Assembly: GCA_038320345.1 (NCBI GenBank)
Contig: JBBQED010000031.1
Location: 1 to 25,004, forward strand
Length of the DNA stretch: 25,004 bases
Reading direction: 5' to 3'
Source of the DNA: JBBQED01 sp038320345
Lineage (GTDB): Bacteria; Bacteroidota; Bacteroidia; AKYH767-A; OLB10
The stretch's first letter is position 1. Every line of letters starts with the position of its first letter. Positions 16,206 to 22,412 of the stretch are shown piece by piece. The position numbers were made by a program, and so were the translations under genes. Below the pieces are notes generated by a model that did no database searches, had not been told where the DNA came from, and saw only the letters and a list, made by a program, of their open reading frames with translations.

Positions 16206-17093
16206 ATGGCTAATTTAAAAGAAGTACGACTGAGAATAGTTTCTGTTGGGAGCACCCAACAGATTACGAAAGCCATGAAAATGGTGAGTGCGGCAAAGTT
16301 ACGCCGTGCGCAAAATGCTATTCAGCAGCTTCGTCCTTATGCTAATAAGCTGCGTGATATTCTGGAGAATCTTTCATCTTCATTAGATGAAAGTGATGGA
16401 GGAGAATTTGCTTCTGTTCGTCCGGTAAATAAAGTGCTGATTATTGCTGTTACTTCTAACCGTGGTCTTGCAGGAGCGTTTAATGCAAACATTGTACGTA
16501 CTATAAATAAATTATTGTTAGAAGAATACAGTGCACAGAATAAAGAAGGAAATGTAAAGATCTTGTGTATCGGAAAGAAAGCGAGTGATTTTTTCAGCAA
16601 GAATAAATCCTTGTATCTCGGAAATCACAATGAGATTTATGCAAATCTTAATTTTGAAGCAGCTTCAGCTATTGCCGCAAAAGTGATGTCAGATTTTTCT
16701 GCCGGAACTTATGATAAAGTGGTCGTTGTTTATAATCAGTTTAAGAATGCTGCGGTTCAATATGTGCAAGCAGAACAACTATTACCTATTCAGCCTCCTG
16801 CTTTAAAGGAAGGAGAGAAGAAGGCAGCTGTAAACGATTATATTTTCGAACCCGGAAAAGCGGAGATTGTACTTGATCTGATTCCAAAATCTATCAAAAC
16901 ACAGTTGTATAAAGCGGTATTGGATTCACATGCTTCTGAACATGGAGCGCGTATGACCGCAATGAGTAAGGCAACGGATAATGCTGGTGAATTGATTAAG
17001 GATCTGAAACTTTCTTATAACAAAGCGCGCCAGGCTTCCATCACCAATGAAATCCTTGAGATTGTTGCGGGTGCTGAAGCACTCAACGGATAA
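16206..17093 (+). CDS. atpG: ATP synthase F1 subunit gamma
   Basis: Gamma is the central rotor shaft. The protein has 295 residues. Its N-terminal helix 'LKEVRLRIVSVGSTQQITKA' followed by 'MKMVSAAKLRRAQ', and its C-terminal helix 'MSKATDNAGELIKDLKLSYN' followed by 'KARQASITNEILEIVAGAEA', are the two strands of the coiled coil that enter the head, both well conserved. The Rossmann-like middle contains 'TSNRGLAGAFNANI'. It is the last gene of this cluster and is followed within 30 bases by a terminator, so epsilon and beta are not co-transcribed from here. Confidence 0.97.
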   Translation: MANLKEVRLRIVSVGSTQQITKAMKMVSAAKLRRAQNAIQQLRPYANKLRDILENLSSSLDESDGGEFASVRPVNKVLIIAVTSNRGLAGAFNANIVRTINKLLLEEYSAQNKEGNVKILCIGKKASDFFSKNKSLYLGNHNEIYANLNFEAASAIAAKVMSDFSAGTYDKVVVVYNQFKNAAVQYVQAEQLLPIQPPALKEGEKKAAVNDYIFEPGKAEIVLDLIPKSIKTQLYKAVLDSHASEHGARMTAMSKATDNAGELIKDLKLSYNKARQASITNEILEIVAGAEALNG

Positions 17094-17119
17094 TTACATT
17101 GAGTTAATAATGAATGATA

Positions 17120-17148
17120 AAGGTCTTCCTCACGGAAGGCCTTTTTTT
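17120..17148 (+). terminator. Intrinsic terminator of the atp operon
   Basis: Ten-base-pair stem AAGGTCTTCC/GGAAGGCCTT (17120-17129 with 17134-17143, one G-U pair) with a four-base loop TCAC and a run of seven T residues (17142-17148), 26 bases after the atpG stop. It closes the operon. Confidence 0.9.
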
Positions 17149-17433
17149 GTAAATACTATTTTGTGAAAGGACTGCTGGGTTTAAAGTAGAAACTCATTTC
17201 AAGCAGTCATCAATGAGGTTAAAATGGAGTTTATCAACCCCTTCCTGACCACAATAAGGGCTATTAAAAAATCTGAAAGTGCATTTCTGCCGGAACATTT
17301 AGTTAGTTTACCATAAAAAAAGTTAGCAATTGGCTTAGAATCTGTAGATTTGTGAGCGTTTTTAATGTTTTGGACACAATTTCCTAAGACAAGCGAGAAG
17401 GAGTTATCAATAATAGTCTAACAATAACAGTAG
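17149..17433. promoter_or_regulatory. Intergenic region with candidate promoter at 17323-17352
   Basis: TAGATTTG (17345-17352) is an exact TAnnTTTG -7 box, and TTAG (17323-17326) lies 18 bases upstream, almost the same arrangement as the atp promoter. It would drive the small gene at 17434 with a leader of about 75 bases. I see nothing else in this stretch. Confidence 0.55.
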
Positions 17434-17778
17434 ATGATTGAGGGAAAATACTTGTCGATTTGGAAAAAATACCTTCCGGTAATCCGAATTATGTTGAAGA
17501 AATCAGTGGTGGAGGATCAACCCTTATCAATAAATAAGATTGATTTTGAGACTGTTGGAGAAAGAGGCGGATCAGGATATTCTTTTAACTTAGAAATCGA
17601 GAAAGGAAAAGTAATGAAAGGGATTAGTGGCACTGCGGTAGCACGAGATCTTTTCAAAACCTTAAAAGACGATCAGCTGGTGAAAGAGTTCATGGCGGAT
17701 AAGAAGATCAATATTAAGATGAGTAAATCATTTCAACTGAATTTCAAGACTGTTGTATTGGTTGCTGAAGTAGAATAG
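17434..17778 (+). CDS. Small soluble protein of unknown function
   Basis: The 114-residue product has no signal peptide, membrane segment or cysteine. It begins 'MIEGKYLSIWKKYLPVIRIM', an amphipathic start. The middle has 'GSGYSFNLEIEKGKVMKGIS' followed by 'GTAVARDLFKTLK', and the end is a beta-like stretch (FQLNFKTVVLVAEVE). About one residue in six is Lys. I do not recognise the family. The gene stands alone with its own candidate promoter, between the atp operon terminator and a 337-base gap. Coding potential is supported by a plausible amino acid composition and by the promoter, not by any known domain. Confidence 0.6.
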   Translation: MIEGKYLSIWKKYLPVIRIMLKKSVVEDQPLSINKIDFETVGERGGSGYSFNLEIEKGKVMKGISGTAVARDLFKTLKDDQLVKEFMADKKINIKMSKSFQLNFKTVVLVAEVE

Positions 17779-18115
17779 TGGTCAGATAATTTAGTCCTTT
17801 TCTCAAGGGTCTTGAATTAATTTAAGATTTTTCATTACTTCAGAAAATCAGTAGTAAAGTATGTACAGATTAGAATTCAATTTTCATTGAATCCTGCTTT
17901 TTTAGTATCTGAATAATTTGAAGATTGAATTTAAAAGTAAGGTTCGGTTTCTTGTACTATTCCGTGAAATAGGAGGTCAACGCTAAGACCAATATTTTTT
18001 AATGTAAGTTGTGTAAAAATCGAGCTACTAACCTAAAATTTAATTGGATAAGACAGGAATTACCTTTAAATTCGTGTCACAATTAGTACACACAAATCCC
18101 ATAAATAATAAAATC
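17779..18115. other. Intergenic region, weak terminator and promoter candidates
   Basis: ATTCAAT-TTTC-ATTGAAT (17875-17892) followed by CCTGC and six T residues could be a weak terminator for the gene at 17434, although it lies about 100 bases past the stop. TACCTTTA at 18061-18068, with TTTA 18 bases upstream (18039-18042), is a near match to a Bacteroidota promoter for the gene at 18116. The rest shows nothing I can name. Confidence 0.35.
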
Positions 18116-20059
18116 ATGAAAAAAACTTTACTGAGTATTTTGCTCGGTTTGGGTTTACTGACAACAGCAGGAGCTCAAACTATAATCCTTTCAGAAGACT
18201 TTCAGACAGGATCAATTCCTGCAAGTTGGTCACAGACTACGCTTGCATCTGATGGAGGCTGGCTCGTAGGAACGAACACAGCATTATCATCAACTTCATT
18301 CCCTTTCCCTGCACATACTTTATTTGCCGGAACAAATGATGATGGATGTAATTGCGATAAGAGCAGCGATATTTTAATTACACCTGCTATGGATTTATCT
18401 TCATACACTAATGTGTTTTTAAGTTTTGAGTCGTTTTATGTTGCAGGCACTTATCAAGGAATTTCTGAAGTAGCTAAAGTGATAGCTTCTACAGATGGCG
18501 GTATAACATGGACAGATGCAGGAACAATTGCTGGAAATACTTCTGGATGGGCAACAAATAATGTTGATCTATCTGCATTCTCTGGAAATGCTTCTGTACT
18601 TGTAGGATTCAAGTATAATGATGGCGGCGGTTGGTTATATGGCTGGGGAGTTGATGATATCAGTGTATTTGCACCTCAAGCAGGTACTGATCTTTCAGTG
18701 TCTACCACTGTTGTTGGGAAAGAAGATCCTACTCCAGCATTTGTTGGATTCTCTAAATACTTAACGGGGCTTCCTCTTTCAGTTAGCACTACCGTTGATA
18801 ACCTTGGAACAATAGCAATCAACTCTTTTGATTTTAGTTGGAGCGATGGAACAAATACTTATAACCAGTCATTCACAGGCTTGAATATTGCACCTCTTTC
18901 TAGTTATACTTTCGTTTCGAACACAACTTATACTACTCTTGCAGGAAGTACAACAATTACTTCAACGGTAAGTAATATTAACAATGGTGCTTCTGAATTA
19001 AGTACTGCAAACAACTCTGACACTTATACTGTAAATGGAGTTACTGCACATCCTGAGAAAAAATATTTTGTTGAAGAAGGAACAGGTACTTGGTGTGGAT
19101 GGTGCCCTCGTGGTACTGTTTTCATGGAGTACATGAGAGACACTTATCCAAATCAGTTTGTAGGCATTGCAGTTCACAATGCAGATCCAATGGTAGTTGC
19201 AGCATATGATGCAGGTATTGGTGCATTAATCGCTGGATACCCTAGCGTAGTAGCAAACCGTACTGATATTATTGATCCATCTGAAATGGAAGGAAACTTT
19301 ATCGATAACATCTCAACGGCTCCTTCTGTAGTTATTTCAGCAAATGCAACAGTAAATGCTGCTACTAATGCAATCACTGTTGATCTTACAGGTGTGTTTA
19401 ATCAGAATCTTTCAGGAGATTATCGTTTTATGGCAGTAGTTGCTGAAGACAGTGTTTCAGGAGTTGGTTCTACATGGGGACAAACTAATTACTACGCAAA
19501 TAATGCACAAGGTCCAATGGGTGGATTTGAAGCTTTAGGTTCTCCGGTTCCTGCTGCATCAATAAAATACTATTTTGTTAACCGCGCATTATTAGGAACA
19601 TTTAACGGTCAAACAGGAAGTATTCCTGCAAGTGTTACTTCAGGAACTCCATACAATTATCAGTTCACTGCAACTTCAGGAGCTGCATGGGTGAAAAGCC
19701 GTCTTTATCTTGCTGCTGTAGTTATCGATGCAAGTACTGGAGCTGTGTTAAATACTGGTAAATTCCCTATCAACATTATTACAGGTATTGATAATATCGG
19801 TTCTTTGAAAGGAAGTTATATTTATCCTACTTTAACTTCTGACATTCTGAATCTTTCAGTAAATCTTGAGAAGTCACAAAAGGTTACTGTTGTTGTAACT
19901 GATGTGGTAGGTAAAGAAGTAATGAGCCAAGATTTAGGAATGGTTCCAGCTGGAAGTTCAACTCAGGTTTCTAACGTGAGCAATCTTGCTAACGGAGTGT
20001 ATGTTGTTAGCATGATCACTGCTGATGGTAAAATGACTCAGAAATTTGTTAAGCAATAA
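18116..20059 (+). CDS. T9SS-sorted protein with cleaved-adhesin-like and Omp28-like thioredoxin-fold regions
   Basis: I use the ATG at 18116 because it opens a clean signal peptide (MKKTLLSILLGLGLLTTAGA, cleaved before Gln); an in-frame TTG at 18044 only adds an unlikely leader. The 647-residue protein has three parts. Residues about 24-195 resemble the cleaved-adhesin/MAM-like jelly roll: 'SEDFQTGSIPASW', 'ILITPAMDLSSYTNVFLSF', 'STDGGITWTDAG', 'GWGVDDISVF'. Residues about 315-480 resemble Omp28-related proteins with a thioredoxin-like motif: C327 and C330 in 'GTWCGWCPRG', then 'FVGIAVHNADPM' and 'GYPSVVANR'. The end is a T9SS sorting domain ('YIYPTLTSDILNLS', 'NGVYVVSMITADG'). A redox or metal role through CGWC is possible but unproven. 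Confidence 0.85.
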   Translation: MKKTLLSILLGLGLLTTAGAQTIILSEDFQTGSIPASWSQTTLASDGGWLVGTNTALSSTSFPFPAHTLFAGTNDDGCNCDKSSDILITPAMDLSSYTNVFLSFESFYVAGTYQGISEVAKVIASTDGGITWTDAGTIAGNTSGWATNNVDLSAFSGNASVLVGFKYNDGGGWLYGWGVDDISVFAPQAGTDLSVSTTVVGKEDPTPAFVGFSKYLTGLPLSVSTTVDNLGTIAINSFDFSWSDGTNTYNQSFTGLNIAPLSSYTFVSNTTYTTLAGSTTITSTVSNINNGASELSTANNSDTYTVNGVTAHPEKKYFVEEGTGTWCGWCPRGTVFMEYMRDTYPNQFVGIAVHNADPMVVAAYDAGIGALIAGYPSVVANRTDIIDPSEMEGNFIDNISTAPSVVISANATVNAATNAITVDLTGVFNQNLSGDYRFMAVVAEDSVSGVGSTWGQTNYYANNAQGPMGGFEALGSPVPAASIKYYFVNRALLGTFNGQTGSIPASVTSGTPYNYQFTATSGAAWVKSRLYLAAVVIDASTGAVLNTGKFPINIITGIDNIGSLKGSYIYPTLTSDILNLSVNLEKSQKVTVVVTDVVGKEVMSQDLGMVPAGSSTQVSNVSNLANGVYVVSMITADGKMTQKFVKQ

Positions 20060-20079
20060 ACATTAAAAAGCATAGTATT

Positions 20080-20114
20080 AGGGGGATCTTCACACGGAGA
20101 TCCCCCTTTGTTTT
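20080..20114 (+). terminator. Intrinsic terminator after the Omp28-like gene
   Basis: A perfect 10-base-pair stem AGGGGGATCT/AGATCCCCCT (20080-20089 with 20098-20107) with an eight-base loop, followed by TTTGTTTT. It starts 20 bases after the stop codon. Confidence 0.85.
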
Positions 20115-20129
20115 AAATACCTTTATCTG

Positions 20130-20158
20130 TTGAATGATAATTTGAAAACCTATTTTTG
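20130..20158 (+). promoter_or_regulatory. Candidate promoter of the TMEM175-like gene
   Basis: TATTTTTG (20151-20158) matches the TAnnTTTG -7 box exactly, with TTG (20130-20132) 18 bases upstream. The leader to the ATG at 20196 would be about 30 bases. It lies just after the preceding terminator, as expected for an independent unit. Confidence 0.5.
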
Positions 20159-20195
20159 TATTCTTTATTTTTTGTGCTAATTCAAAATAGATGGT

Positions 20196-20786
20196 ATGAC
20201 TACAACTCGTTTAGAAGCGTTCAGTGATGGCGTGATTGCCATCATTATTACGATCATGGTATTGGAATTAAAAACCCCACATGATACGAGCTGGGACTCA
20301 GTATTTCATTTAGTTCCTGTATTTATAAGCTATCTTTTTAGTTTCGTGATTATTGGAATTTATTGGGGCAATCATCATCACTTGTTACATACTGTAGAAA
20401 GTGTTAACAGTAAAATTCTCTGGGCAAACCTTCATCTACTTTTTTGGCTTTCAATTATTCCATTTGCAACAGCTTGGGTGGGAGAAACCAATTTTGAAAA
20501 CATTGCAGTGGCTTTTTATTCAGCCATACAAGTAGCCTGTTCAATCGCATATTACATATTACTCAGGGGGATCATAAAAGCTCATCCACATTCGAAGGGA
20601 ATTGAAGAGTCGCTGGAAAAGCAAAGCAAAAAAGGAAAGTTTTCCCTCATTGCTTATATAATAGCAGTTCCTCTTGCTCTGTATACTTCTCTCGGAGCGG
20701 GAATTCTATATATCCTTGTTTCCGCACTGTGGCTGATTCCTGATCGTAATATTGAAAAGTCGGTGAATGAAATGCAAAAGCCTTAA
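20196..20786 (+). CDS. TMEM175 (DUF1211) family potassium channel-like membrane protein
   Basis: The 196-residue protein starts with the family hallmark R-x3-FSDGV (R5, F9-V13) followed by the pore-lining first helix 'IAIIITIMVLEL'. Hydrophobic segments near 38-58, 75-95, 100-122, 148-168 and 170-185 make about six membrane helices in total. 'YWGNHHHLLH' is the conserved His-rich stretch after the second helix, and 'NLHLLFWLSIIPFATAWVGE' is also typical. Bacterial members have one six-helix unit and form tetrameric, weakly potassium-selective channels. The length fits a complete single-unit protein. Its physiological role in this organism is unknown. Confidence 0.88.
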   Translation: MTTTRLEAFSDGVIAIIITIMVLELKTPHDTSWDSVFHLVPVFISYLFSFVIIGIYWGNHHHLLHTVESVNSKILWANLHLLFWLSIIPFATAWVGETNFENIAVAFYSAIQVACSIAYYILLRGIIKAHPHSKGIEESLEKQSKKGKFSLIAYIIAVPLALYTSLGAGILYILVSALWLIPDRNIEKSVNEMQKP

Positions 20787-20945
20787 AGAAATTATTTTGA
20801 GAAGCACGATTCTCCCTGTTCATTGTATTAAGAATTTCCTAGAGGGAGTTCCAGCTATTAGGGGCATCTTGATGTTAGCTGCCATGTTTCTGTTTTGTTA
20901 ATGGAGTAAATATTTCATTTATATTTACCCTAGCGAAAAACAAAC

Positions 20946-21395
20946 ATGATGAAGAATCTAATCACTGTCCTACTGATTATAATGTTTTCATCTTGCAACG
21001 AGACTGCTACTAATGACGAGCAACAAATTACAGATAGTATTGTTACCATTGATACTATTTCAGTAAAAGTTGGAGCAGATACAGATGTACATGGATGTAA
21101 AAGTTCGGCCGGTTTCCAATGGTCGATTTTGAAAAATGATTGTATCCAAATTTTCGAGACTGCAGTAAAATTGCAGTCACAGCATAGTGATTCTGTTAGT
21201 GCTGCTTTTATTTTATTTAACGAAGATAAATCTAAAGCAGAGTTATTTGTTAGCGGAGAAAGTACTTCTCTCATTCTAATTAAACAAGGAGAAGAAGGAG
21301 CGCATTATTGGCAAAATGGACCATGGAAATTATTTCCGTGGAAGGGGTATGTCCTTAAAAAAGGAGATAAAGTGTTGTATGTTGTCGACCTATAA
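20946..21395 (+). CDS. Small lipoprotein of unknown function
   Basis: The 149-residue product has a short signal peptide with lipobox 'FSSC' (acylated C17) followed by an acidic, Thr-rich linker. Two ATGs stand side by side (20946, 20949); either gives the same signal. The mature part has one conserved-looking block, 'GCKSSAGFQWSILKNDCIQI', with two cysteines that could pair. It ends with an aromatic stretch (HYWQNGPWKLFPWKGYVLKK). I think I have seen this layout in uncharacterised Bacteroidota lipoproteins, but I know no function. TATATTTA at 20920-20927, with TTTG 22 bases upstream, is a weak promoter candidate. Confidence 0.7.
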   Translation: MMKNLITVLLIIMFSSCNETATNDEQQITDSIVTIDTISVKVGADTDVHGCKSSAGFQWSILKNDCIQIFETAVKLQSQHSDSVSAAFILFNEDKSKAELFVSGESTSLILIKQGEEGAHYWQNGPWKLFPWKGYVLKKGDKVLYVVDL

Positions 21396-21418
21396 GGTTG
21401 ACATAAAACTCAGTTTTA
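21384..21418. terminator. Weak hairpins between convergent genes
   Basis: GTCGACCT-ATA-AGGTTGAC (21384-21402, one G-U pair) includes the stop codon of the lipoprotein gene, and TAAAACT-C-AGTTTTA (21404-21418) follows. There is no strong T tract on either side, so termination here is only plausible. Confidence 0.35.
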
Positions 21419-21425
21419 AGAAAAA

Positions 21426-21962
21426 TCATAGGGTATGATTAAGAAGTTCCCAGCGTAAACCATCCTCTATTTCACCACGCAGTAAAAATCCATTTTTCAG
21501 GAGTACCTGTTGCGATGCTTTACCAGTAGTGAGCGTATCGGCCAATATATATTTCAAGGTTGTGTTTTTGAAAAGGTGTTGAGAAAAAAATCGTACGGCT
21601 TCTGTAGCAAAACCCTTTTTTTCCGAATTTTTATCGATAAAATATCCTAGCAATAGTTCTCCGTTTTCATTTGGTAACCCATTTACGCCAATACCTCCTA
21701 TACACAAATTCTGAGATTTATCAATGATTAACCAATGTGTGAACCATTCATAATTTTCTGGATTTCGCTCTACATCTGGAATGGTGTAAGCTTTTAGAAC
21801 ATCATCAAGCATCTTGAGAAAGTCGAACTCTGAATTAATTTCAAAATTACTTTTCGACAAACCTAATGCTACTTCCAAATAGTCCCTTCCTTTAACTAGT
21901 AAATATAATTGTTCCAATGAAAGCGGAATCAATTTTAGTCGTTGTGACACTACTATTTTCAT
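21426..21962 (-). CDS. GNAT family N-acetyltransferase (RimJ/RimL-like)
   Basis: The 178-residue cytoplasmic enzyme would move an acetyl group from acetyl-CoA to an amine. The N-terminus 'VSQRLKLIPLSLEQL' matches the opening strand of RimJ/RimL-type proteins. The acetyl-CoA-binding motif A is 'LGYFIDKNSEKKGFATEAVR', where EKKGFATEA takes the place of the usual R/Q-xxGxG/A loop. The second signature 'TGKASQQVLLKNGFLLRGE' matches the N-x-x-S-x-x-x-x-x-K-x-G-F element, although the leading N is Thr/Gly here. The substrate is not predictable. It is convergent with the small lipoprotein gene and has its own upstream gap. Confidence 0.82.
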   Translation of the reverse strand: MKIVVSQRLKLIPLSLEQLYLLVKGRDYLEVALGLSKSNFEINSEFDFLKMLDDVLKAYTIPDVERNPENYEWFTHWLIIDKSQNLCIGGIGVNGLPNENGELLLGYFIDKNSEKKGFATEAVRFFSQHLFKNTTLKYILADTLTTGKASQQVLLKNGFLLRGEIEDGLRWELLNHTL

Positions 21963-22412
21963 TATTATTTAAGGAGAATAACCGATAATTCTTAATATTA
22001 AATTTATTTGGAGATCCCGTATTGTATTTTCAATATCAAGAATGCTGTTTGTATTTTTTAAAGATACAAAAGCGGCTTATTATGAACTGGGACAGTAGTA
22101 AAATTATTTAGTTAAAGTATTATAATATAAGGGGTTAATAGAATAAATTATACCTTCATTAACGAGGATGTTTGCTTGGCAATGAATGGATTTACACAAA
22201 GTAAAAACCATTATGAGGTAAAAAAACAAAGATTTAACTTGCATGATAACCTGTAATACGTAAATTTCGGAGAATTAGCCTAATCACGGGTATTCGAGTT
22301 ATTGATATATCCAAATTTATTGTTGTAGGATTCAATGTTTTGTGTCGGACATTGATTTTTACCATCATTGCTTTCCATAAAAGAACTAACCTTTAAACCA
22401 AAGCCTATCTGT
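21963..22412. other. Intergenic region between divergent genes, nothing recognised
   Basis: These 450 AT-rich bases must hold the promoters of the GNAT gene (leftward) and the metalloprotease gene (rightward). I find a perfect 10-base palindrome TATTATAATA (22118-22127) and TATTGTTG (22318-22325), one base off a -7 box, but no well-placed -33 element. No ORF, RNA gene or repeat stands out. Confidence 0.5.
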
